Part shown: one piece after another, positions 1 through 8,063 of the stretch | Layout of the letters: the number at the start of each line of letters is the position of its first letter | How positions within the stretch are numbered: position 1 is the first letter of the stretch | Source: CAZJUO01 sp964549245 | GTDB lineage: Bacteria; Patescibacteriota; Patescibacteriia; UBA10025; JAHIVO01 | DNA: 11,254 nucleotides | Direction of reading: 5' to 3' | NCBI GenBank assembly: GCA_964549245.1 | Contig: CAZJUO010000038.1 | Location: forward strand, 1-11,254 | Translations under genes and position numbers: made by a program | The notes under the pieces: model-generated | Database searches by the model: none | Told to the model about the DNA's origin: nothing | What the model saw: the letters and a program-made list of their open reading frames with translations, nothing else

Positions 1-346
1 GACGCAAATAATAATGTGGTGTTAAGCTTGGATTCTTCATGTTGTAGCCCTGCTGGATGTTTCTATTATATAGAGGGATATCCACTTCTTGTAAGTAGTA
101 CAGTTGTAGTTCGACATCTTTTAGAAAATCCATGGCTCTCGGCAAACGATCAATAGGATAAATTCTCTTTTTTGTGTACGTTTCTACAAATTCAAGAACT
201 TTCCATCTTGTAAGAATGTGAGTTTGTAATATTGATTTTGCAACAATTTCTGGAACACCGTGAGAATATTTCTGTTCTAGTGCTGATTTTAAAAATTCGT
301 CAAAGTGCTTTGCGTCATCTTTTAGTTTTTTTATATCAATAGTCAT
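1..346 (-). CDS. Unrecognised protein, N-terminal 115 residues (3' end outside window)
   Basis: I read this frame directly: it opens with MTIDIKKLKDDAKHFDEF at 346 and stays open to base 1, giving 115 codons without a stop. The ATG (346-344) overlaps the TGA of the upstream HAD gene (345-343) as ATGA, the usual arrangement for translational coupling, so the frame and start are well supported. The visible part is charged, rich in Lys, Leu, Tyr and Glu, and reads as mostly alpha-helical. I see no signal peptide, membrane segment, Cys cluster or catalytic motif, and I do not recognise the family. DNA here is AT-rich (about 34% G+C over 1-300, hand count), unlike the sampled gyrB lines. Its coupling suggests it works with, or in fixed ratio to, the HAD protein; that is inference. 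Confidence 0.75.
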   Translation of the reverse strand, partial: MTIDIKKLKDDAKHFDEFLKSALEQKYSHGVPEIVAKSILQTHILTRWKVLEFVETYTKKRIYPIDRLPRAMDFLKDVELQLYYLQEVDIPLYNRNIQQGYNMKNPSLTPHYYLR

Positions 347-1455
347 AAATGAAGCGTTTCATACAACTTCTCTTTATATTCAGCTGGATTACGAAAGTGC
401 TTCAAAGACTCCTCTGGGTTTCCATATCCAATATTATATGGCACCTGGGTCATTAAAGCACAATAATGCATGTTGAGAGCGGCTTTGTTCTGGTCAGTTT
501 CCTCGAGTACAACCGCACCTGAAGCGAAGTGGTCTTTGCCATACCGCTTAGCCTGTGGGTGATGGAAACGAATATTATGATAATAGTTTTTTGGACTATT
601 TTTATCATAATCATCAATGTGTTGTGGGCTATCATCAAAGGTCAGCAATATCGGGGTACTTGTCTTGGTATCTTTTCGTCCAGTATACTCCTGCTCTTTT
701 AAAGCCTGAAGCACTTTTGATTTTGATCCTTGAGTATAGACGACGTCATCAACAATGTCTGTAATTCCTGATTGATCTATCCGCATTTTTTGATAGTCAA
801 AATCACCGTACGTTAATATTGTTATCCGTGTTGTCATGCCCGGCCGGATAAAATGACACGCTTGCAAGGACCGTTTAACCGCCTGATTTATATATGCAGA
901 ATAATCTATTGAGTCTATCAGTTGATCAACCGCCTTCTCCTTTCCAACCATCTCTTCCTTAATTGAATTGACAAGATCATTAAATTTTAGTATCTTCTTT
1001 CCTTCAGCGTTTAATTTCTTAGACGCACTATATAATTCATCAAACCGTTCCGGGGCAAGTCCCAGCTCGGCGAGTTTATTTTTTAAATCACTATAAGCGC
1101 TAGTAGTATTATTGATAACATCATCAAAATCTACTACTATCCATAAATTCTCGGAATCTGTACGGCCATATGCAGCGCTCTCAAATGATTGATATTTAGA
1201 ATCTCTATCGGCATGCAGCGGCGACTTTATTGGATTTCGAAATTTTTCTATACGAGCAATCTCTTTCCCTTCTTTATCTACTACAGAATTTATACCTCTC
1301 TCTGGTCCTGGAATTCTCGGAACCATGTGGTCATACACTGCCTGATATTTCTTATCCATACTTTTAAATAAAGCCTCTTTTACTTCAAAACTGGGCTCAT
1401 TCTCAAAACCGTCTTTTTTTTCATCCTCTGGAATAAATCCACGTTTTTCTACCAT
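343..1455 (-). CDS. HAD-superfamily-like phosphohydrolase (370 aa, substrate unknown)
   Basis: All four haloacid dehalogenase motifs can be placed in order. Motif I is WIVVDFDDVI (nucleophile D109, acid/base D111, DxDxV form), motif II is ITILTYGD (T215), motif III is a lysine near K244/K246, and motif IV is LLTFDDSPQHI (D274, D275). The roughly 95 helical residues between motifs I and II fit a C1-type cap. In this superfamily these residues make an aspartyl-phosphate intermediate with Mg2+, so a phosphatase or phosphotransferase is likely; the substrate cannot be read from sequence. About 100 charged residues precede motif I and about 90 follow motif IV, so it is larger than a minimal HAD domain. 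There is no signal peptide, so it is probably cytoplasmic. The start lies 5 nt after the gyrB stop with no Shine-Dalgarno sequence. The stop overlaps the next start (ATGA). The family call rests on motifs only. Confidence 0.8.
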   Translation of the reverse strand: MVEKRGFIPEDEKKDGFENEPSFEVKEALFKSMDKKYQAVYDHMVPRIPGPERGINSVVDKEGKEIARIEKFRNPIKSPLHADRDSKYQSFESAAYGRTDSENLWIVVDFDDVINNTTSAYSDLKNKLAELGLAPERFDELYSASKKLNAEGKKILKFNDLVNSIKEEMVGKEKAVDQLIDSIDYSAYINQAVKRSLQACHFIRPGMTTRITILTYGDFDYQKMRIDQSGITDIVDDVVYTQGSKSKVLQALKEQEYTGRKDTKTSTPILLTFDDSPQHIDDYDKNSPKNYYHNIRFHHPQAKRYGKDHFASGAVVLEETDQNKAALNMHYCALMTQVPYNIGYGNPEESLKHFRNPAEYKEKLYETLHL

Positions 1456-1460
1456 GGTGA

Positions 1461-3542
1461 TTAAATATCTAAATTTTTCACTGACTTGGCATGCGTGTGA
1501 ATAAACTGTTTACGCGGCGCGACTTCCCCGCCCATCAAAACGTCAAAAACTTCATCCGCTTTTTCCGCGTCTTCGACAGTGACACGTTTTAAAAGGCGGT
1601 ACTGCGGGTCCATGGTCGTTTCCCAGAGTTGCGGCGGATTCATCTCACCCAAACCTTTATACCGCTGTACTGATAAACCGCTGACTTGTTCTTCTTCCGC
1701 AGGAGCAGCCCCCTCGCCAGCTTCAGCTTTGGCGGGCTTGGCTTTCTTGCTGGTGCCCTTCTTTTTCCTAGCGGCCAGCATTTCGTTCTGTACTTTTTCC
1801 AGCATTTGCTCACGATAGACATAGCGCGCCTCACTACCCATTTGCACGCGATATAACGGCGGCTGGGCGATGAAAAGGTGGTTTTGTTTTATTAACTCCG
1901 GAAAGTAGCGGTAAAACAAAGTTAACAGCAGCGTTCTGATATGAGCACCATCAACATCCGCATCAGTCATGATAATAATGCGGTTATACCGTAAATGCGA
2001 AATATCAAACTGCTCACCTATATTGGTACCCAGGGCAATAATTAACGACTTAATTTCATTATTAGCCAGCATCTTATCTAAACGCGCTTTTTCAACATTT
2101 AATATTTTACCGCGCAGCGGCAAAATTGCCTGAAAATTCCTATCCCGCCCCTGCTTTGCAGAACCGCCGGCTGAATCACCCTCAACAATAAACACCTCGC
2201 ATTCGTCAGGATTACGAGAGGAGCAATCAGCCAGCTTACCGGGCAAGGTCATTCCTTCTAGTGCGCCTTTTCTCAATACGGATTCTCTTGCAGTGCGCGC
2301 GGCCACACGGGCCCTGGAAGCCAGAATGCATTTACCGATGATGGCTTCAGCGTCCTTGGGGTTTTCCTCCAAAAAGCTAGCTAAGCTTTCTGAAGTAATG
2401 ATTTCTACGGCTGATTTTGCTTCAACGTTTCCTAATTTTGCCTTGGTCTGCCCCTCAAACTGCGGGTTTTTTACTTTTACCGAAATAACAGCGGTCAATC
2501 CTTCACGCACGTCTTCACTTGATAAGTTATCGTCTTTTTCTTTGAGATATCCCTGTTTCCGGGCGTAACTGTTCAAGGTACGCGTTAAGGCAGTCCGAAA
2601 ACCGGTCAAGTGCATTCCTCCCTCAACCGTATGAATATTATTGGCAAAGCTATATACCATTTCCTGAAATTCTTCGGTATATCGCAGAGCCACTTCTACG
2701 TTAATTTCGCCTTCTTCCTTTTCCACGTAAAAAACATTTTCGTGTTTTGAGGCTTTATGATAATTAAGATGCTTCACGTACGAGGCTATGCCGCCCTCAA
2801 AATAAAATTCATAGGAAAAAGGATCCTGGCCCCGCTTAATGTCCCGGCGATCGATTACCGTGACGGTAACCCCTTTGGTCAAATATGCCTGCTGGCGCAG
2901 ATGATCCAGGATTTTCTTTATCTCAAAATCAAGCACGGTAAATATTTCTGAATCCGGCTGAAAGGTAATGGTCGTACCGGTGCCTTTAGCTTTGCCGGTG
3001 GGTTTTACTTTGGATTTTGCTTTGCCGCGCGAGTATTCTTGCTGCCACACTTTACCGTCGCGCCGGACTTCCGCTAGCGTGTATTCGGATAATGCGTTAA
3101 CTACCGAAACGCCCACGCCATGCAAACCGCCGGAAACCTTATAGCCGCCCGTATCAAACTTACCGCCGGCGTGCAGCATAGTCATTACCGTTTCCAGGGC
3201 TGATTTGCGAGTTTGCTTATGTTTTTCCACGGGGATGCCGCGTCCGTCATCACTCACCCGCACCCTCCGCGCAGGCAATAATTCTACGATTATATTCTTG
3301 CAGTACCCGGCCATAGCTTCATCGATGGCGTTGTCCACCACTTCCCAAATTAAATGATGCAGCCCTTCGGAAGCCGTATTGCCGATATACATACCCGGGC
3401 GCTTGCGAACCGGCGCCAGGCCCTCCAAGACGCTGATTTGTTTGGCAGTATACTCCCCTTCCTTACCGGCTGTTTTTGGTTTGGCGCTTTTCGAAGCTGT
3501 AACGGTCTTTTTTGCAGTTTTCTTTTTACTTTTTTTTGGCAT
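1461..3542 (-). CDS. gyrB: DNA gyrase subunit B
   Basis: GyrB is the ATPase and TOPRIM subunit of type IIA topoisomerase; with GyrA it introduces negative supercoils. The GHKL ATPase has EVVDNAIDEA (E67 base, N71 Mg/ATP), SDDGRGIP (D98), the GGKFD and GGLHGVGVSVVNAL lid motifs, and the transducer QTK loop EGQTKAKLGN (K368). TOPRIM has VEGDSAGG (E454), LPLRGKILNVEKA and TDADVDGAHIR (D527, D529, D531). The C-terminal tail has QRYKGLGEMN and ends in KNLDI, favouring GyrB over ParE. At 693 aa it is longer than the usual 640-aa short GyrB because of a Lys/Ala/Thr-rich N-terminal tail (residues 1-28) and a Lys/Ala/Glu-rich insert (about 592-619). The insert lies where E. coli GyrB carries its large TOPRIM insert. 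The gene starts 17 nt after the antiporter stop with no SD, so it is probably cotranscribed. gyrA is not in the window. Confidence 0.98.
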   Translation of the reverse strand: MPKKSKKKTAKKTVTASKSAKPKTAGKEGEYTAKQISVLEGLAPVRKRPGMYIGNTASEGLHHLIWEVVDNAIDEAMAGYCKNIIVELLPARRVRVSDDGRGIPVEKHKQTRKSALETVMTMLHAGGKFDTGGYKVSGGLHGVGVSVVNALSEYTLAEVRRDGKVWQQEYSRGKAKSKVKPTGKAKGTGTTITFQPDSEIFTVLDFEIKKILDHLRQQAYLTKGVTVTVIDRRDIKRGQDPFSYEFYFEGGIASYVKHLNYHKASKHENVFYVEKEEGEINVEVALRYTEEFQEMVYSFANNIHTVEGGMHLTGFRTALTRTLNSYARKQGYLKEKDDNLSSEDVREGLTAVISVKVKNPQFEGQTKAKLGNVEAKSAVEIITSESLASFLEENPKDAEAIIGKCILASRARVAARTARESVLRKGALEGMTLPGKLADCSSRNPDECEVFIVEGDSAGGSAKQGRDRNFQAILPLRGKILNVEKARLDKMLANNEIKSLIIALGTNIGEQFDISHLRYNRIIIMTDADVDGAHIRTLLLTLFYRYFPELIKQNHLFIAQPPLYRVQMGSEARYVYREQMLEKVQNEMLAARKKKGTSKKAKPAKAEAGEGAAPAEEEQVSGLSVQRYKGLGEMNPPQLWETTMDPQYRLLKRVTVEDAEKADEVFDVLMGGEVAPRKQFIHTHAKSVKNLDI

Positions 3543-3559
3543 ATGTGTATTACTATTTA

Positions 3560-4540
3560 TTAACTAAAAAATGAATAAAAAATAAAGGCAAAATACCCAA
3601 GGACCATAAATAAACCAATCAGGCGGTAGGTGGTAATACTTTTTTTCAAAATCGGAAAAACCGCAGCCGTAAATAAAAGCATCACTGGCAAACTGACAAA
3701 ACGCTGACCGCTATCCACGGAAATTGGGAATATCAAAGCCGCTACGCCTAAGATCAGTAAGGTGTTAAAAATGTTACTGCCCAATACCATACCAACATTG
3801 ATCTGCTCTGCTTTCTTTATAGAAGCGACCACCGATGTGAATAATTCCGGCAACGAGGTGCCCAAAGCTACTAACGATAAGCCGATCACCATCTGGCTCA
3901 CCCCAATGGCTTCAGCAAACGAAGTTGCGCTGTCAACCAGCAATTTCGATCCGATAATAAGCGCAATCAGACCAATAGTTGCAAACAATAAATTTCGAAT
4001 AACTTTACGGCGATGGACTCGCTTATGCTCTATGACATCCTCTATCTTTTCCTCAATTTCTTCAACTTCATGCTTGAGTTTATCCACCATGCCCCTACGG
4101 ACCGTCAAGATGTTATAAAGGATAAAAATCGAAAAAAGGGTAACCAGTACCGCCCCGTCGATCCGTCCAATAGTTCCGTCCAAGCTTAAGAGAAACAGCA
4201 ATATTGAAACAATAATTAAAAAAGGGAATTCGCGGCGTACAGCCCGTTCTTCTGAATGAGGCGGCCAAATCAGCACTACCAAACCCAGAACCAAACCGAT
4301 ATTGGCAATATTACTGCCGATCACATTGCCCAAAGCAATATCGCTGTTTTGCTGGATAGAAGCAATGCCGCTGACGAGCAGTTCGGGGGCCGATGTGCCA
4401 AAGGCCACTACCGTCATGCCAATAATCAATGGCGAAACGCCGATACTCTTAGCCAGCCAAGAGCTGTTTTTGACCATCATTTCCGCCCCCCAATACAACA
4501 AAACGATGCCAATAACAAATAATAACAAATCGAGTAACAT
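3560..4540 (-). CDS. Calcium/sodium antiporter, CaCA superfamily (YrbG-like)
   Basis: This is an inner-membrane cation/Ca2+ exchanger with the two inverted alpha repeats of the CaCA family. Repeat 1 has AFGTSAPELLVS (E53) followed by GNVIGSNIANIG (75-80 GSNIAN). Repeat 2 has ALGTSLPELFTS (E232) followed by VLGSNIFNT (254-259). In structures of the family the two glutamates and neighbouring Asn/Ser/Thr residues form the Ca2+ and Na+ sites, and all are present. About ten hydrophobic segments are visible, five on each side of a charged loop (about 147-180, KLKHEVEEIEEKIEDVIEHK, likely helical and cytoplasmic). The 326-aa length is normal for prokaryotic members. The ATG comes 1 nt after the pheT stop (TAA-A-ATG) behind an A-rich run without SD, so it depends on the upstream transcript. 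Ca2+ efflux is the family expectation; K+ dependence cannot be decided. Confidence 0.93.
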   Translation of the reverse strand: MLLDLLLFVIGIVLLYWGAEMMVKNSSWLAKSIGVSPLIIGMTVVAFGTSAPELLVSGIASIQQNSDIALGNVIGSNIANIGLVLGLVVLIWPPHSEERAVRREFPFLIIVSILLFLLSLDGTIGRIDGAVLVTLFSIFILYNILTVRRGMVDKLKHEVEEIEEKIEDVIEHKRVHRRKVIRNLLFATIGLIALIIGSKLLVDSATSFAEAIGVSQMVIGLSLVALGTSLPELFTSVVASIKKAEQINVGMVLGSNIFNTLLILGVAALIFPISVDSGQRFVSLPVMLLFTAAVFPILKKSITTYRLIGLFMVLGYFAFIFYSFFS

Positions 4541-4541
4541 T

Positions 4542-6881
4542 TTATTTTTTTATTTTTAAATTAAATTGTTTCAATAGATCAGCGGCTACTTCCCGTTCAA
4601 TCATTTCCGCTTCCTTGGCTTGCAGCGTACGGTCTGGTGAACGATAAACTAAACGGAAAGTAATACTATATCTATTGCCTGACTCTTGATACGGTATGCC
4701 AATGCCAACTACTTCGGTAATCAACGGGTGTATCTTTTGTATAGCAGTCTGCAGTTCATAATAATTTGTTTGGGCATCAGCGATAAACGTCATATCACGC
4801 TCAATCGCCGGATATGGAGAAATTGGTTTATACGCAGGCTTATCCGGAATGACAGCTGCCAAACGCGCCAGATCAATTTCAAACCAGGCGGGCAACTGGG
4901 GCAATTTTTGGGCTGTCACGGTAGTTACCCAGCCATACGTTCCTATAGTTTTGCTGTTCACGCGAATACTGCGATCACTGCTGACTATCTGCCAGTCGTT
5001 AATTCCCAGACGTTTCATCATCAGGTACAGTACGGCTTTCGCCTGCCCCAAAGTCTGATCAACCGCCTTGTGCTGGCGCTTATTATAAAATATGCCCGCT
5101 ATCATGCTTTGTTCCTTAGGCAACTGTTTGGTCGATTTATTAAACACTGTACCAGATTCAAATAACGCGAGCTGCTCATGGGATTGGTAGCTTTTTACAA
5201 TATTTTCAAACAACCGCGGTATCAAACTGGTACGTAGATATTTTTGCTCTGGATTGAGGGGATTCTCTATCTGGTAATGCTTTTTTTCCTGCAATGAAAA
5301 CTGCCGCATCAAATCCCGGCCATAAAAAGAATAATTCGAAACCTCGGTCATGCCACAACCGACTAATGCTTGTTTTATCTTGCGCAACCAATACACAGCC
5401 GGGGGCAAGCTGACAGGACGCAGTGGCGCAGTAATTGGCGCCGGCTTAATCTTGTTCCAGCCATATAAGCGGCCCACTTCTTCAACGATATCAGCCGGCG
5501 ATTTCAAATCCTGGCGCCATGAGGGAATAACAATAGTAATTGTTTCTTTATCTTTTTTGGTAATACTACAATGTAGTTTGGTTACATAATCGCTAATGGC
5601 GGCTGGACTGATGGAACGGCCTATCAGATTCCGGATATAATCAAAACGTACGGTAATAATAGTTGGTTGGGAAGGTTTTTTTCTTGAACGTTCCACCCGG
5701 CCTGCCGCTACTGTACCGCCGGCAATTTCAGCCATCAGCTTTGCCGCCCGGTCGACGGCCCATTCCGGCAAATCCCACCACAAGCCTTTTTCAAAGCGGT
5801 TGGAGGCTTCGGTCACCAAACCAAGCTTTTGCCTGGTCGTACGAATGGACAATGGCTTGAATAATGCTGACTCAATAACTACGTCCGTAGTAGATTTTTT
5901 GATCTCTGAATTCTGGCCGCCCATGACGCCAGCGATAGCGATCGGCTTTTTGGCATCAGCGATCATCAGCATGCTTGGCGACAACTGCCGCTCTTTTCCG
6001 TCTAAGGTTATGAATGTTTTATCTTTGCCGGCTTTTCGCACTACAATTTTACCGCCGTCTACCGCCTGCAAATCAAAAGCGTGCAGGGGCTGCCCCCGCT
6101 CCAGCATCACGTAGTTGGTACTATCAACAATATTATTAATCGGGGTAATGCCTCCCAGCCGCAAGCGAGACTGCAGCCATTGCGGTGATGGGCCAACGGT
6201 AACGCCTTTGACTACCCGGGCCGTATATTTCGGGCACAGCACCTGGTCTTTAATTTGCACCGAGAGTATTTTGGCGGTTTGGTGCTTGTTATTTTCCGGA
6301 ACGGTTATTTTTTTGTCATTAAATTTTTGGTTAGTTAAAGCGGCATATTCATTGGCCAAACCAACCACGGAAAAACAATCAGCCCGGTTAGGTGAAACCG
6401 TAACGTCCAAAACGGCCTCGTTCATTTTCAAAGCCACAGCTAGTTTTTGGCCGATTTTAGCCGCGGCCGGTAAAATTAAAATACCCGCGTGGTCGTCACC
6501 CAAACCTAGCTCGTCTTCAGCGCAGAGCATGCCTTCTGAATCTACCCCGCGGATGCGGCGCCGTTCTATCTTTAAGCCATTGAGCAGTACGGTACCCACC
6601 ACGGCTACCGGCACCTTATCTCCGGCTTTTATGTTGCGGGCGCCGCAAACAATAGTGAGTAATTCTTTCTTGCCAATGGTAACTTTACACACAACTAATT
6701 TATCCGCCTCGGCGTGAGAAACGATAGTTTTAATCTGGCCTACGACTACCCCGGATAAGCCTTCACCCTTATGCTCAATTTTTTCCACTTCAAAACCGCC
6801 CAAAGTCAAAACTTCCGCCACTTTTTCAGGTGTTTGCTTGATTGTTACAAAATCTTTTAGCCAATTTATTGGAATATACAT
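4542..6881 (-). CDS. pheT: Phenylalanyl-tRNA synthetase beta subunit
   Basis: PheT pairs with PheS as an (alpha-beta)2 enzyme that charges tRNA-Phe; the beta subunit binds tRNA and hydrolyses mischarged Tyr-tRNA-Phe. The 779 aa match the usual bacterial length of about 790-800. Domains in order: N-terminal INWLKDFV segment, EMAPII-like tRNA-binding fold (about 40-150, with VVGQI, HAEADKL and SEGMLC), B3/B4 editing domain (about 212-395, with ERGQPLHAFD, PIAIAGVMGG, VIESALF and TEASNRFEKG), B5 (about 405-478, ending DIVEEVGRLYGWNKI), pseudo-catalytic core (about 480-680), and the ferredoxin-like anticodon-binding domain (about 685-779, from YPAIERDMTF). Editing-site landmarks H267, E337, T357 and A359 are present, so editing is probably intact. 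The start MYIPINWLKDF is the family-typical N-terminus. No SD precedes it. It is separated from pheS by 157 nt holding a palindromic repeat. Confidence 0.98.
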   Translation of the reverse strand: MYIPINWLKDFVTIKQTPEKVAEVLTLGGFEVEKIEHKGEGLSGVVVGQIKTIVSHAEADKLVVCKVTIGKKELLTIVCGARNIKAGDKVPVAVVGTVLLNGLKIERRRIRGVDSEGMLCAEDELGLGDDHAGILILPAAAKIGQKLAVALKMNEAVLDVTVSPNRADCFSVVGLANEYAALTNQKFNDKKITVPENNKHQTAKILSVQIKDQVLCPKYTARVVKGVTVGPSPQWLQSRLRLGGITPINNIVDSTNYVMLERGQPLHAFDLQAVDGGKIVVRKAGKDKTFITLDGKERQLSPSMLMIADAKKPIAIAGVMGGQNSEIKKSTTDVVIESALFKPLSIRTTRQKLGLVTEASNRFEKGLWWDLPEWAVDRAAKLMAEIAGGTVAAGRVERSRKKPSQPTIITVRFDYIRNLIGRSISPAAISDYVTKLHCSITKKDKETITIVIPSWRQDLKSPADIVEEVGRLYGWNKIKPAPITAPLRPVSLPPAVYWLRKIKQALVGCGMTEVSNYSFYGRDLMRQFSLQEKKHYQIENPLNPEQKYLRTSLIPRLFENIVKSYQSHEQLALFESGTVFNKSTKQLPKEQSMIAGIFYNKRQHKAVDQTLGQAKAVLYLMMKRLGINDWQIVSSDRSIRVNSKTIGTYGWVTTVTAQKLPQLPAWFEIDLARLAAVIPDKPAYKPISPYPAIERDMTFIADAQTNYYELQTAIQKIHPLITEVVGIGIPYQESGNRYSITFRLVYRSPDRTLQAKEAEMIEREVAADLLKQFNLKIKK

Positions 6882-6898
6882 ATGGTAAATGTAATGTG

Positions 6899-7033
6899 AT
6901 TCTCTGTCATGAATTTAAACTTCTTAGTCACTCAGAGCAAAGTGAAGCGGAGCGAAGAGTCTTTACGAACGTAAGCTACACTCATAAGGATTCTTGTTCC
7001 TTATTTTCATTCGAACTCTGAATGACAGAGAAT
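6899..7033. repeat. Palindromic dispersed repeat between pheS and pheT (MITE-like)
   Basis: A perfect 12-bp inverted repeat closes this element: attctctgtcat at 6899-6910 against atgacagagaat at 7022-7033. A second, inner pair, gtcactcagag (6927-6937) and ctctgaatgac (7016-7026), matches at 10 of 11 positions. The right end therefore carries a fused attctctgtcattcagag, while the left end has the same two halves separated by 16 bp (6911-6926). Inside are GAGCGAAG (6950-6957) and AGAATC-type motifs resembling the GTCATTCTGAGCGAAGCGAAGAATC palindromes I know as dispersed elements in many bacterial genomes. It codes for nothing and has no RNA-gene signature. It occupies nearly the whole pheS-pheT gap, so the transcript must carry it as a long foldable arm. 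The link to a named repeat family is from memory. Confidence 0.75.
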
Positions 7034-7038
7034 TCTTT

Positions 7039-8049
7039 TTAAAACTGCTCAAGAAATCTTAAATCCCCATTATACGACAATCGAATATCGTTAATCCCGT
7101 AATAAAGCATCATCAAACGGTCAATGCCGAGGCCAAAGGCGAAACCAGAATACTCCTTTGGATCAACGCCCATGTTCTTCAAAACCGTCGGATGGACCAT
7201 GCCCGAACCGAGCATTTCCAGCCAACCTCTCTGCTTACAAACAGAACAACCGTCACCACCGCAAATCAGGCACCGCATATCCACGTCCATACCCGGCTCA
7301 ACAAACGGATAAAACTCGGGCCGTACGCGGGTTTTCACTTTTGCCCCGTAAATCTGCTTCAAAAAAGAATCTAGAGTATAGATCAAATTACTCACCGTAA
7401 TGCCCTTATCAATCACTAGCCCTTCGCACTGGTAAAAATTCGTCTCGTGTCCGGCGTCCGTCGCTTCGTTGCGAAAAACCCGGCCAGGCACGATTAAGCG
7501 CACCGGGGGTTTCCTTTTTTCCATGGCCCGCAGCTGAACCGGCGAGGTATGCGTGCGCATCAAAAACCCGCCTTCTACATAAAAAGTATCCCAGGCGTCC
7601 CGAGCTGGATGATTCTTGGGAATATTCAGTAGATCAAAATTGTACTTGGGTAGTTCTGCTTCGGGCCCTTCAATCACTTCAAAACCCATGGAAAGAAAAA
7701 TATCCTCAACCTTTTGTAAAAATTGGGTAATAGGGTGCAGATGCCCCAACTCCTTATTGGCAGCGGGCCAGGTTATAGTCAGTTCATCCGCCTCTAATTC
7801 CTCCTGCGCCCCTAAACTATCCTTCTTTTCGTTAATAGCTTTAGTAATATCTTGCTTAATCTGATTGGCTAAGCGGCCAATAACCGGCTTCTCCTGCTTT
7901 GGTAACGACGGCAATTGCTTCATTAAGCTGGCCAGCTTGCTTTTACGGCCGGTTAAACTAATACTGACGTTTTCTAATTCATCAGCCGTACTGGCTTTTT
8001 TAATAGCCTCTAAAGCTTGTGTTTTAAATTGTTCTAATTGCTTTTTCAT
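7039..8049 (-). CDS. pheS: Phenylalanyl-tRNA synthetase alpha subunit
   Basis: PheS is the class II catalytic subunit: it activates Phe and transfers it to tRNA-Phe. An N-terminal coiled-coil tRNA-binding arm (about 1-85) has the family landmark SLTGRKSKLASLMK. The catalytic core has motif 1 around HPITQF to GFEVIEGPE (105-130), RTHTSPVQLR (H167, S169, Q172, Phe pocket), motif 2 VPGRVFRNEATDAGHE leading to FYQCEG, and motif 3 FAFGLGIDRLMML (303-315, R311). The common motif-3 Glu is Asp here (D310). An insert carries C260-x2-C263-x4-C268-x2-C271 before RGWLEMLGSGMVHP, a zinc-ribbon-like knuckle absent from E. coli PheS. Length (336 aa) is normal. The ATG is 14 nt after the stop of the upstream membrane protein, with no SD. 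The gene order pheS then pheT is typical; the gap between them is not. Confidence 0.98.
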   Translation of the reverse strand: MKKQLEQFKTQALEAIKKASTADELENVSISLTGRKSKLASLMKQLPSLPKQEKPVIGRLANQIKQDITKAINEKKDSLGAQEELEADELTITWPAANKELGHLHPITQFLQKVEDIFLSMGFEVIEGPEAELPKYNFDLLNIPKNHPARDAWDTFYVEGGFLMRTHTSPVQLRAMEKRKPPVRLIVPGRVFRNEATDAGHETNFYQCEGLVIDKGITVSNLIYTLDSFLKQIYGAKVKTRVRPEFYPFVEPGMDVDMRCLICGGDGCSVCKQRGWLEMLGSGMVHPTVLKNMGVDPKEYSGFAFGLGIDRLMMLYYGINDIRLSYNGDLRFLEQF

Positions 8050-8063
8050 ACTTTTTAAATCGC

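Noticed and set aside
4686..5165. 159-codon plus-strand ORF opposite pheT
   Set aside because: Same reasoning: shadow frame of the anticodon-binding part of PheT, without motifs or promoter.
6115..6717. 200-codon plus-strand ORF opposite pheT
   Set aside because: It is the complement of a strongly conserved pheT region, has no recognisable domain, and is explained by codon bias of the real gene.
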